Below, one piece after another: positions 11,315 to 24,211 of a DNA stretch of 64,000 nt. Positions within the stretch are counted from its first letter, which is position 1; every line of letters begins with the position of its first letter. Source of the DNA: Petrolisthes cinctipes. Its lineage: Eukaryota; Arthropoda; Malacostraca; Decapoda; Porcellanidae. The position numbers and the translations under genes are program-made. The notes below the pieces were generated by a model. That model saw only the letters and a program-made list of their open reading frames with translations. It was not told the DNA's origin and ran no database searches. The stretch lies in assembly GCA_033782935.1 (NCBI GenBank), contig JAWQEG010000710.1, positions 2,852,001 through 2,916,000 of the forward strand. The letters run 5' to 3'.

Positions 11315-14300
11315 CTGGGACCCCAAAATATCGAATTTTAAGGTGTTTTGAGCCTGAATTTGAAATATAAACGGGTACGGAAGATGCATCCACATATCGA
11401 CTTTTGGGCACCTAAAACATCGATTTTGAGCATGTTTTTGGCCTGTATTTTGAAAATACTCTAACACGGAGTAGGCATGTACAGATCGGTTCTGGGACCC
11501 CAAAATATCGAATTTTCGGGTGTTTAGGGCCAGAATTTGAGATATAAACGGGTACTGATGATGCATGCACATATCGACTTTTGGGCACCTAAAACATCGA
11601 TTTTGAGCATGTTTTGGGCCTGTATTTTGTAAATACTCTAACACGGAGTAGGCGTGTACAGATCGCTTCTGGGACCCCTAAATATCGAATTTTCGGATGT
11701 TTTAGGCCTTAATTTGAGATATCGACTTTTTGGCACCTAAAATAACGATTTTTAGCATGTTTTTAGCCTATATTTAGAAAATATTCTAGCACTGAGTAGG
11801 CAAGTACAGATTGCTTCTGGGACCCCAAAATATTGAATTTTCGGGTGTTTAGGGCCAGAATTTGAGATATAAACGGGTACAGAAGATGCATGCACATATC
11901 GACTTTTTGGCACCTAAAAGATCGATTTTCAGTATGTTTTTGGCCTGTATTTTGAAAATACTTTAACACGGAGTAGGCATGTACAGATCGCTTCTGGGAC
12001 CAATAAATATCAAATTTTCGGGTGTTTTGGGACTGAATTTGAGATATCGTTTTTTGGGCACCTAAAATATCGATTTTGAGCATGTTTTGAGCCTATATTT
12101 TGAAAACATTCTAGCGCTGAGTAGGCATTTACAGATCGCTTCTGGGACCCCAAAATATCGAATTTTCGGGTGTTTTGAGCCTGAGTTTGAGATATAAACG
12201 AGTACAGAAGATGCATGCACATATCGACTTTTGGGCAACTAAAATATCGATTTTAAGCATGTTTTGAGCCTATATTTTGAAAACATTCTAGCACTGAATA
12301 GGCATGTACAGATCGCTTCTGGGACCCCAAAATATCAAATTTTCGGGTGTTTAGGGCCAGAATTTGAGATATAAACGGGTACTGAAGATGCATGCACATA
12401 TCGACTTTTGGGCACCTAAAACATCGATTTTGAGCATGTTTTGGGCCTGTATTTTGTAAATACTCTAACACGGAGTAGGCGTGTACAGATCGCTTCTGGG
12501 ACCCCTAAATATCGAATTTTCGGATGTTTTAGGCCTTAATATGAGATATCGACTTTTTGGCACCTAAAATATCGATTTTTAGCATGTTTTTAGCCTATAT
12601 TTAGAAAATATTCTAGCACTAAGTAGGCAAGTACAGATTGCTTCTGGGACCCCTAAATATTGAATTTTCGGGTGTTTTGAGCCTGAATTTGAGATATAAA
12701 CGTGTACAGACGATGCATGCACATATCGATTTTTTGGCACCTAAAACATCTATTTTGAGCATGTTTTGGGCCTGTATTTTGTAAATACTCTAACACGGAG
12801 TAGGCGTGTACAGATCGCTTCTGGGACCCCTAAATATCGAATTTTCGGATGTTTTAGGCCTTAATTTGAGATATCGACTTTTTGGCACATAAAATATCGA
12901 TTTTTAGCATGTTTTTAGCCTATATTTTGAAAATATTCTAGCACTGAGTAGGCATGTACAGATTGCTTCTGGGACCCCAAAATATTGAATTTTCGGGTGT
13001 TTTGAGCCTGAATTTGAGATATAAATGGGTACAGAAGATACATGCACATATTGACTTTGGGCATCTAAAATATCGATTTTCAGCATGTTTTGGGCATGTA
13101 TTTTGAAAATACTCTAACACGGAGTAAGCATGTACAGATCGCTTCTTGGACCCCTAAATATCGAATTTTCGGGTGTTTTGGGCCTTAATTTGAGATATCG
13201 ACTTTTTGGCACCTAAAATATCGATTTTTAGCATGTTTTTAGCCAATATTTTGAAAATATTCTATCACTGAGTAGGCATGTACAGATTGCTTCTGGGACC
13301 AGAAAATATTGATTTTTCGGGTGTTTAGGGCCAGAATTTGAGATAAAAATGGGTACAGAAGATGCATGCACATATCGACTTTTGGGCACCTAAAAGATCG
13401 ATTTTCAGTATGTTTTTTGCCTGTATTTTTAAAATACTTTAACACGGAGTAGGCATGTACAGATCGCTTCTGGGACCCCTAAATATCGAATTTTCGAGTG
13501 TTTTGGGACTGAATTTGAGATATCGACATTTTGGCACCTAAAAGATCGATTTTTAGCATGTTTTTAGCCTATATTTTGAAAATATTCTAATACGGAGTAG
13601 GCATGTACAGATCGCTTGTGGGACCCCAAAATATCGAATTTTCGGGTGTTTTGAGCCTAAATTTGAGATATAAACGGGAACTGAAGATGCATGCACATAT
13701 CGACTTTTTAGCACCTAAAACATCGATTTTTAACATGTTTTGGGCCTGTATTTTGTAAATACTCTAACACGGAGTAGGCATGTACAGATCGCTTCTGGGA
13801 CCCCTAAATATCGAATTTTCGGGCGTTTTGGGCCTTAATTTGAGATATCGACTTTTTGGCACCTAAAATATCGATTTTGAGCATGTTTTGGGCCTATATT
13901 TTGAAAATATTCTAGCACTGAGTAGGCATGTACAGATTGCTTCTGGGACCCCAAAATATTGAATTTTCGGGTGTTTAGGGCCAGAATTTTAGATATAAAC
14001 GGGTACAGAAGATGCATGCACATATCGACTTTTGGGCACCTAAAAGATCGATTTTCAGTATGTTTTTGGCCTGTATTTTGAAAATACTTTAACACGGAGT
14101 AGGCATGTACAGATCGCTTCTGGGACCAATAAATATCGAATTTTCGGGTGTTTTGGGACTGAATTTGAAATATCGACTTTTTGGCACCTAAAATATCGAT
14201 TTTGAGCATGTTTTGAGCCTGTATTTTGAAAACATTCTAGGGCTGAGTAGGCATTTACAGATCGCTTCTGGGACCCCAAAATATCGAATTTTCGGGTGTT

Positions 14301-15623
14301 TTGAGCCTGAGTTTGAGATATAAACGAGTACAGAAGATGCATGCACATATCGACTTTTGGGCACCTAAAATATCGATTTTGAGCATGATTTGAGCCTATA
14401 TTTTGAAAACATTCTAGCACTGAATAGGCATGTACAGATCGCTTCTGGGACCCCAAAATTTTGAATTTTCGGGTGTTTAGGGCCAGAATTTGAGATATAA
14501 ACGGGTACTGAAGATGCATGCACATATCGACTTTTGGGCACCTAAAACATCGATTTTGAGCATGTTTTGGGCCTGTATTTTTTAATTACTCTAACACTGA
14601 GTAGGCATGTACAGATCACTTCTGGGACCCCATAATATCAAATTTTCGAGTGTTTTGGGCCTGAATTTAAGTTATCGCCTTTACGCACCTAAAATATCGA
14701 TTTTTAGCATGTTTTAAGCCTATATTTTGAAAATATTCTAGCACTGAGTAGGCATGTACAGATCGCTTCTGGGACCCCAAAATATCGAATTTTCAGGTGT
14801 TTTGAGCCTGAATTTGAGATATAAACGAGTACAGAAGATGCATGCACATATCGATTTTTGGGCACCTAAAATATCGATTTAGAGCATGTTTTGAGCCTAT
14901 ATATTGAAAACATTCTAGCACTGAGTAGGCATGTACAGATCGCTTCTGCGACCCCAAAATATCGAATTTTCGGGTGTTTTGAGCCTGAATTTGAGATATA
15001 AACGAGTATAGAAGATGCATACACATATTGACTTTGGGCACCAAAAATATCGATTTTCAGCATGTTTTGGGCCTGAATTTTTAAAATACTCTAACACGGA
15101 GTAGGCATGTACAGATTTCTTCTGGGACCCCAAAATATCGAATTTTCGGGTGTTTAGGGCCAGAATTTGAGATATAAACGGGTACAGTAGATGCATGCAC
15201 ATATCGACTTTTGGGCACCTAAAAGATCGATTTTCAGTATGTTTTTGGCCTGTATTTTGAAAATACTCTGACACGGAGTAGGCATGTACAGATTGCTTCT
15301 GGGACCCCTAAATATTGAATTTTCGGGTGTTTTGAGCCTGAATTTGAGATATAAACGGGTACAGACGATGCATGCACATATCGACTTTTTGGCACCTAAA
15401 ACATCTATTTTGAGCATGTTTTGGGCCTGTACTTTGTAAATACTCTAACACGGAGTAGGCGTGTACAGATCGCTTCTGGGACCCCTAAATATCGAATTTT
15501 CGGATGTTTTGGGCCTTAATTTGAGATATCGACTTTTTGGCACCTAAAATATCGATTTTTAGCATGTTTTTAGCCTATATTTTGAAAATATTCTAGCACT
15601 GAGTAGGCATGTACAGATCGCTT
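11315..15623. repeat. 4309-bp unit, copy 1 (26 monomers)
   Basis: Boxes 11315 to 15476 recur at 16804 to 20965 with a constant offset of 5489. The first monomer carries the marker ATTTTAAGGTG. The unit includes the CGCCTTTACGC monomer at 14622 and a run of four L at 14769-15475. Confidence 0.9.
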
Positions 15624-16803
15624 CTGGGACCCCAAAATATCTAATTTTAAGGTGTTTTGAGCCTGAATTTGAGATATAAACGGGTACGGAAGATGCATCC
15701 ACATATCGACTTTTGGGCACCTAAAACATCGATTTTGAGCATGTTTTTGGCCTGTATTTTGAAAATACTCTAACACGGAGTATGCATGTACAGATCGGTT
15801 CTGGGACCCCAAAATATCGAATTTTCGGGTGTTTAGGGCCAGAATTTGAGATATAAACGGGTACTGAAGATGCATGCACATATCGACTTTTGGGCACCTA
15901 AAACATCGATTTTGAGCATGTTTTGGGCCTGTATTTTGTAAATACTCTAACACGGAGTAGGCGTGTACAGATCGCTTCTGGGACCCCTAAATATCGAATT
16001 TTCGGATGTTTTAGGCCTTAATTTGAGATATCGACTTTTTGGCACCTAAAATAACGATTTTTAGCATGTTTTTAGCCTATATTTAGAAAATATTCTAGCA
16101 CTGAGTAGGCAAGTACAGATTGCTTCTGGGACCCCAAAATATTGAATTTTCGGGTGTTTTGAGCCTGAATTTGAGATATAAACGAGTATAGAAGATGCAT
16201 ACACATATTGACTTTGGGCACCAAAAATATCGATTTTCAGCATGTTTTGGGCCTGAATTTTTAAAATACTCTAACACGGAGTAGGCATGTACAGATTTCT
16301 TCTGGGACCCCAAAATATCGAATTTTCGGGTGTTTAGGGCCAGAATTTGAGATATAAACGGGTACAGTAGATGCATGCACATATCGACTTTTGGGCACCT
16401 AAAAGATCGATTTTCAGTATGTTTTTGGCCTGTATTTTGAAAATACTCTGACACGGAGAAGGCATGTACAGATTGCTTCTGGGACCCCTAAATATTGAAT
16501 TTTCGGGTGTTTTGAGCCTGAATTTGAGATATAAACGGGTACAGACGATGCATGCACATATCGACTTTTTGGCACCTAAAACATCTATTTTGAGCATGTT
16601 TTGGGCCTGTACTTTGTAAATACTCTAACACGGAGTAGGCGTGTACAGATCGCTTCTGGGACCCCTAAATATCGAATTTTCGGATGTTTTGGGCCTTAAT
16701 TTGAGATATCGACTTTTTGGCACCTAAAATATCGATTTTTAGCATGTTTTTAGCCTATATTTTGAAAATATTCTAGCACTGAGTAGGCATGTACAGATCG
16801 CTT
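15624..16803. repeat. 1180-bp internally deleted copy of the 4309-bp unit (7 monomers)
   Basis: Its first three monomers (15624-16125) match the start of the 4309-bp unit (11315-11816), including ATTTTAAGGTG. From 16126 on it matches 14946-15624. Nineteen monomers (3129 bp) of the full unit are therefore absent. The unusual AGATTTCTTCTGGG is shared by 15122 and 16302, and TATGCATGTACAG by about 15781 and 16961. Seven monomers are two S and five L, one of them 176 bp, which gives 1180. Confidence 0.88.
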
Positions 16804-19800
16804 CTGGGACCCCAAAATATCTAATTTTAAGGTGTTTTGAGCCTGAATTTGAGATATAAACGGGTACGGAAGATGCATCCACATATCGACTTTTGGGCAC
16901 CTAAAACATCGATTTTGAGCATGTTTTTGGCCTGTATTTTGAAAATACTCTAACACGGAGTATGCATGTACAGATCGGTTCTGGGACCCCAAAATATCGA
17001 ATTTTCGGGTGTTTAGGGCCAGAATTTGAGATATAAACGGGTACTGAAGATGCATGCACATATCGACTTTTGGGCACCTAAAACATCGATTTTGAGCATG
17101 TTTTGGGCCTGTATTTTGTAAATACTCTAACACGGAGTAGGCGTGTACAGATCGCTTCTGGGACCCCTAAATATCGAATTTTCGGATGTTTTAGGCCTTA
17201 ATTTGAGATATCGACTTTTTGGCACCTAAAATAACGATTTTTAGCATGTTTTTAGCCTATATTTAGAAAATATTCTAGCACTGAGTAGGCAAGTACAGAT
17301 TGCTTCTGGGACCCCAAAATATTGAATTTTCGGGTGTTTAGGGCCAGAATTTGAGATATAAACGGGTACAGAAGATGCATGCACATATCGACTTTTGGGC
17401 ACCTAAAAGATCGATTTTCAGTATGTTTTTAGCCTGTATTTTGAAAATACTTTAACACGGAGTAGGCATGTACAGATCGCTTCTGGGACTAATAAATATC
17501 AAATTTTCGGGTGTTTTGGGACTGAATTTGAGATATCGTTTTTTGGGCACCTAAAATATCGATTTTGAGCATGTTTTGAGCCTATATTTTGAAAACATTC
17601 TAGCGCTGAGTAGGCATATACAGATCGCTTCTGGGACCCCAAAATATCGAATTTTCGGGTGTTTTGAGCCTGAGTTTGAGATATAAACTAGTACAGAAGA
17701 TGCATGCACATATCGACTTTTGGGCAACTAAAATATCGATTTTAAGCATGTTTTGAGCCTATATTTTGAAAACATTCTAGCACTGAATAGGCATGTACAG
17801 ATCGCTTCTGGGACCCCAAAATATCAAATTTTCGGGTGTTTAGGGCCAGAATTTGAGATATAAACGGGTACTGAAGATGCATGCACATATCGACTTTTGG
17901 GCACCTAAAACATCGATTTTGAGCATGTTTTGGGCCTGTATTTTGTAAATACTCTAACACGGAGTAGGCGTGTACAGATCGCTTCTGGGACCCCTAAATA
18001 TCGAATTTTCGGATGTTTTAGGCCTTAATATGAGATATCGACTTTTTGGCACCTAAAATATCGATTTTTAGCATGTTTTTAGCCTATATTTAGAAAATAT
18101 TCTAGCACTAAGTAGGCAAGTACAGATTGGTTCTGGGACCCCAAAATATTGAATTTTCGGGTGTTTTGAGCCTGAATTTGAGATATAAACGTGTACAGAC
18201 GATGCATGCACATATCGATTTTTTGGCACCTAAAACATCTATTTTGAGCATGTTTTGGGCCTGTATTTTGTAAATACTCTAACACGGAGTAGGCGTGTAC
18301 AGATCGCTTCTGGGACCCCTAAATATCGAATTTTCGGATGTTTTAGGCCTTAATTTGAGATATCGACTTTTTGGCACATAAAATATCGATTTTTAGCATG
18401 TTTTTAGCCTATATTTTGAAAATATTCTAGCACTGAGTAGGCATGTACAGATTGCTTCTGGGACCCCAAAATATTGAATTTTCGGGTGTTTTGAGCCTGA
18501 ATTTGAGATATAAATGGGTACAGAAGATACATGCACATATTGACTTTGGGCATCTAAAATATCGATTTTCAGCATGTTTTGGGCATGTATTTTGAAAATA
18601 CTCTAACACGGAGTAAGCATGTACAGATCGCTTCTTGGACCCCTAAATATCGAATTTTCGGGTGTTTTGGGCCTTAATTTGAGATATCGACTTTTTGGCA
18701 CCTAAAATATCGATTTTTAGCATGTTTTTAGCCAATATTTTGAAAATATTCTATCACTGAGTAGGCATGTACAGATTGCTTCTGGGACCAGAAAATATTG
18801 ATTTTTCGGGTGTTTAGGGCCAGAATTTGAGATAAAAATGGGTACAGAAGATGCATGCACATATCGACTTTTGGGCACCTAAAAGATCGATTTTCAGTAT
18901 GTTTTTTGCCTGTATTTTTAAAATACTTTAACACGGAGTAGGCATGTACAGATCGCTTCTGGGACCCCTAAATATCGAATTTTCGAGTGTTTTGGGACTG
19001 AATTTGAGATATCGACTTTTTGGCACCTAAAAAATCGATTTTTAGCATGTTTTTAGCCTATATTTTGAAAATATTCTAATACGGAGTAGGCATGTACAGA
19101 TCGCTTGTGGGACCCCAAAATATCGAATTTTCGGGTGTTTTGAGCCTAAATTTGAGATATAAACGGGAACTGAAGATGCATGCACATATCGACTTTTTAG
19201 CACCTAAAACATCGATTTTTAACATGTTTTGGGCCTGTATTTTGTAAATACTCTAACACGGAGTAGGCATGTACAGATCGCTTCTGGGACCCCTAAATAT
19301 CGAATTTTCGGGCGTTTTGGGCCTTAATTTGAGATATCGACTTTTTGGCACCTAAAATATCGATTTTGAGCATGTTTTGGGCCTATATTTTGAAAATATT
19401 CTAGCACTGAGTAGGCATGTACAGATTGCTTCTGGGACCCCAAAATATTGAATTTTCGGGTGTTTAGGGCCAGAATTTTAGATATAAACGGGTACAGAAG
19501 ATGCATGCACATATCGACTTTTGGGCACCTAAAAGATCGATTTTCAGTATGTTTTTGGCCTGTATTTTGAAAATACTTTAACACGGAGTAGGCATGTACA
19601 GATCGCTTCTGGGACCAATAAATATCGAATTTTCGGGTGTTTTGGGACTGAATTTGAAATATCGACTTTTTGGCACCTAAAATATCGATTTTGAGCATGT
19701 TTTGAGCCTGTATTTTGAAAACATTCTAGGGCTGAGTAGGCATTTACAGATCGCTTCTGGGACCCCAAAATATCGAATTTTCGGGTGTTTTGAGCCTGAG

Positions 19801-21112
19801 TTTGAGATATAAACGAGTACAGAAGATGCATGCACATATCGACTTTTGGGCACCTAAAATATCGATTTTGAGCATGATTTGAGCCTATATTTTGAAAACA
19901 TTCTAGCACTGAATAGGCATGTACAGATCGCTTCTGGGACCCCAAAATTTTGAATTTTCGGGTGTTTAGGGCCAGAATTTGAGATATAAACGGGTACTGA
20001 AGATGCATGCACATATCGACTTTTGGGCACCTAAAACATCGATTTTGAGCATGTTTTGGGCCTGTATTTTTTAATTACTCTAACACTGAGTAGGCATGTA
20101 CAGATCACTTCTGGGACCCCATAATATCAAATTTTCGAGTGTTTTGGGCCTGAATTTAAGTTATCGCCTTTACGCACCTAAAATATCGATTTTTAGCATG
20201 TTTTAAGCCTATATTTTGAAAATATTCTAGCACTGAGTAGGCATGTACAGATCGCTTCTGGGACCCCAAAATATCGAATTTTCAGGTGTTTTGAGCCTGA
20301 ATTTGAGATATAAACGAGTACAGAAGATGCATGCACATATCGATTTTTGGGCACCTAAAATATCGATTTAGAGCATGTTTTGAGCCTATATATTGAAAAC
20401 ATTCTAGCACTGAGTAGGCATGTACAGATCGCTTCTGGGACCCCAAAATATCGAATTTTCGGGTGTTTTGAGCCTGAATTTGAGATATAAACGAGTATAG
20501 AAGATGCATACACATATTGACTTTGGGCACCAAAAATATCGATTTTCAGCATGTTTTGGGCCTGAATTTTTAAAATACTCTAACACGGAGTAGGCATGTA
20601 CAGATTGCTTCTGGGACCCCAAAATATCGAATTTTCGGGTGTTTAGGGCCAGAATTTGAGATATAAACGGGTACAGTAGATGCATGCACATATCGACTTT
20701 TGGGCACCTAAAAGATCGATTTTCAGTATGTTTTTGGCCTGTATTTTGAAAATACTCTGACACGGAGTAGGCATGTACAGATTGCTTCTGGGACCCCTAA
20801 ATATTGAATTTTCGGGTGTTTTGAGCCTGAATTTGAGATATAAACGGGTACAGACGATGCATGCACATATCGACTTTTTGGCACCTAAAACATCTATTTT
20901 GAGCATGTTTTGGGCCTGTACTTTGTAAATACTCTAACACGGAGTAGGCGTGTACAGATCGCTTCTGGGACCCCTAAATATCGAATTTTCGGATGTTTTG
21001 GGCCTTAATTTGAGATATCGACTTTTTGGCACCTAAAATATCGATTTTTAGCATGTTTTTAGCCTATATTTTGAAAATATTCTAGCACTGAGTAGGCATG
21101 TACAGATTGCTT
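16804..21112. repeat. 4309-bp unit, copy 2 (26 monomers)
   Basis: This is a full second copy of 11315-15623 at offset 5489. Its right half (18310-21112) also matches 7041-9843 at offset 11269, and 19107-21112 matches 61120-63125 at offset 42013. It ends where the box at 21113 is followed by ATATTGAATTTTCGG rather than ATCTAATTTTAAGG. Confidence 0.9.
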
Positions 21113-22761
21113 CTGGGACCCCAAAATATTGAATTTTCGGGTGTTTTGAGCCTGAATTTGAGATATAAATGGGTACAGAAGATACATGCACATATTGACT
21201 TTGGGCATCTAAAATATCGATTTTCAGCATGTTTTGGGCATGTATTTTGAAAATACTCTAACACGGAGTAAGCATGTACAGATCGTTTCTGGGATCCATA
21301 TATATCGAATTTTCGGGTGTTTTGGGCCTTAATTTGAGATATCGACTTTTTGGCACCTAAAATTTCGATTTTTAGCATGTTTTTAGCCAATATTTTGAAA
21401 ATATTCTAGCACTGAGTAGGCATGTACAGATTGCTTCTGGGACCCGAAAATATTGAATTTTCGGGGGTTTAGGGCCAGAATTTGAGATATAAACGGGTAC
21501 AGAAGATGCATGCACATATCGACTTTTGGGCACCTAAAACATCGATTTTGAGCATGTTTTGGGCCTGTATTTTTTAATTACTCTAACACGGAGTAGGCAT
21601 GTTCAGATCGCTTCTGGGACCCCATAATATCGAATTTTCGAGTGTTTTGGGCCTGAATGTGAGATATCGCCTTTACGCACCTAAAATATCGATTTTTAGC
21701 ATGTTTTGAGCCTATATTTTGAAAATATTCTAGCACTGAGTAGGCATGTACAGATCGCTTCTGGGACCCCAAAATATCGAATTTTCAGGTGTTTTGAGCC
21801 TGAATTTGAGATATAAACGAGTACAGAAGATGCATGCACATATCGACTTTTTGGCACCTAAAATATCGATTTTGAGCATGTATTGAGCTTATATTTTGAA
21901 AACATTCTAACACTGAGTAGGCATGTACAGATCGCTTCTGGGACCCCAAAATATCGAATTTTCGGGTGTTTTGAGCCTGAATTTGAGATATAAACGGGTA
22001 CGGAAGATGCATGCACATATCGACTTTTGGGCACCTAAAACATCGATTTTGAGCATGTTTTGGGCCTGTATTGTGAAAATACTCTAACACGGAGTAGGCA
22101 TGTACAGATCGCTTCTGGGACCCCAAAATATCGAATTTTCGGGTGTTTTGGGCTTGAATTTAAAATATCGCCTTTACGCACCTAAAATATCGATTTTTAG
22201 CATGTTTTGAGCCTATATTTTGAAAATATTCTAGCACTGAGTAGGCATGTACAGATTGCTTCTGGGACCCCAAAATATTAAATTTTCGGGTGTTTTGAGC
22301 CTGAACTTGAGATATAAACGTGTACAGAAGATACATGCACATATTGACTTTGGGCATCTAAAATATCGATTTTCTGCATGTTTTGAGCATGTATTTTGAA
22401 AATACTCTAACACTGAGTAGGCATGTACAGATCGCTTCTGGGACCCCAAAATATCAAATTTTCGGGTGTTTTGAGCCTTAATTTGAGATATAAACGGGTA
22501 CTGAAGATGCATGCACATATCGACTTTAGGGCACCTAAAACATCGATTTTGAGCATGTTTTGGGCCTGTATTTTTTAAATACTCTAACACGGAGTAGGCA
22601 TGTACAGATCGCTTCTGGGACCCCATAATAACAAATTTTCGGGTGTTTTGGGCCTGAATTTGAGATATCGCCTTTACGCACCTAAAATATCGATTTTAGC
22701 ATGTTTTGAGCCTATATTTTGAAAATATTCTAGCACTGAGTAGGCATGTACAGATCGCTTC
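21113..22761. repeat. Block collinear with 9.8-11.0 kb, with a 501-bp extra segment
   Basis: Boxes 21113-21761 match 9844-10492 at offset 11269; boxes 22262-22761 match 10492-10991 at offset 11770. The extra 501 bp (21761-22261) is two L and one 147-bp S. It carries odd bases such as GTATTGAGCTTATATT at about 21880 and ATTGTGAAAATAC at about 22070. Confidence 0.82.
22615..22760. repeat. 146-bp short-monomer subtype (second copy)
   Basis: It shares the CGATTTTAGC deletion and the following CTGGAACCTT box with 10845-10990. It lies at the end of a collinear stretch (22262-22761 against 10492-10991). Confidence 0.9.
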
Positions 22762-24211
22762 TGGAACCTTAAAATATCGAATTTTCAGGTGTTTTGAGCC
22801 TGAATTTGAGATATAAACGGGTACAGAAGATACATGCACATATTGACTTTGGGCTTCTAAAATATCGATTTTCAGCATGTTTTGGGCATGTATTTTGAAA
22901 ATACTCTAACACGGAGTAGGCATGTACAGATCGCTTCTGGGACCCCAAAATATCGAATTTTCGGGTGTTTTAAGCCTGAATTAGAGATATAAACGGGTAC
23001 TGAAGATGCATGCACATATCGACTTTTGGGAACCTAAAACATCTATTTTGAGCATGTTTTCGGCCTGTATTTTTTAATTACTCTAACACGGAGTAGGCAT
23101 GTACAGATCGCTTCTGGGACCCCATAATATCGAATTTTCGAGTGTTTTGGGCCTGAATTTGAGATATCGCCTTTACGCACCTAAAATATCGATTTTTAGC
23201 ATGTTTTGAGCCAATATTTTGAAAATATTCTAGCACTGAGTAGGCATGTACAGATCGCTTCTGGGACCCCAAAATATCGAATTTTAAGGTGTTTTGAGCC
23301 TGAATTTGAGATATAAACGGGTACGGAAGATGCATCCACATATCGACTTTTGGGCACCTAAAACATCGATTTTGAGCATGTTTTTGGCCTGTATTTTGAA
23401 AATACTCTAACACGGAGTAGGCATGTACAGATCGCTTCTGGGACCCCAAAATATCGAATTTTCGGGTGTTTTGGGCCTGAATTTGAGATATCGATTTTTA
23501 GCATGTTTTGAGCCTATATTTTGAAAATATTCTAGCACTGAGTAGGCATGTACAGATTGCTTCTGGGACCCCAAAATATTGAATTTTTCGGGTGTTTTGA
23601 GCCTGAATTTGAGATATAAACTGGTACAGAAGATACATGCACATATTGACTTTGGGCATCTAAATTATCGATTTTCAGCATGTTTTGAGCATGTATTTTG
23701 AAAATACTCTAACACGGAGTAGGCATGTACAGATCGCTTCTGGGACCCCATAATATTGAATTTTCGGGTGTTTTGGGCCTGAATTTGAGATATCGCCTTT
23801 ACGCACCTAAAATATCGATTTTTAGCATGTTTTGAGCCTATATTTTGAAAATATTCTAGCACTGAGTAGGCATGTACAGATCGCTTCTGGGACCCAAAAA
23901 TATCGAATTTTCGGGTGTTTTGATCCTGAATTTGAGATATAAACGAGAATAGAAGATGCATGCACATATCGACTTTTGGTCACCTAAAAGATTGATTTTC
24001 AGTATGTTTTTGGCCTGTATTTTGAAAATACTCTAACACGGAGTAGGCATGTACAGATCGCTTCTGGGACCCCTAAATATCGAGTTTTCGGGTTTTTTGG
24101 GACTGAATTTGAGATATCGACTTTTTGGCACCTAAAATATCGATTTTTAGCATGTTTTTAGCCTATATTATGAAAATATTCTAGCACTGAGTAGGCATGT
24201 ACAGATCGCTT
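22762..24211. repeat. Irregular, mostly unduplicated satellite segment
   Basis: Monomers here carry many private changes and no long collinear partner, apart from 23114-23438, which resembles 11168-11492 (marker ATTTTAAGGTG). The segment contains the 125-bp monomer (23438), an insertion GAATTTTTCGGG at about 23582 that offsets a one-base loss in the same monomer, two CGCCTTTACGC monomers (23114 and 23740) and GTTTTGATCCTG at two places. It ends at the start of the large duplication at 24212. Confidence 0.8.
23438..23562. repeat. 125-bp truncated short monomer, unique in the window
   Basis: At about 23485-23500 the sequence runs GAGATATCG directly into ATTTTTAGC. Compared with the 147-bp subtype, which the flanking GGGCCTGAATTTGAG resembles, 22 bp are missing. 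The removed segment in the parent is bounded by ATATCG on both sides, so the deletion is explained by loss between six-base direct repeats. It is the only interval outside the 146-148 and 176-177 classes. Confidence 0.93.
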
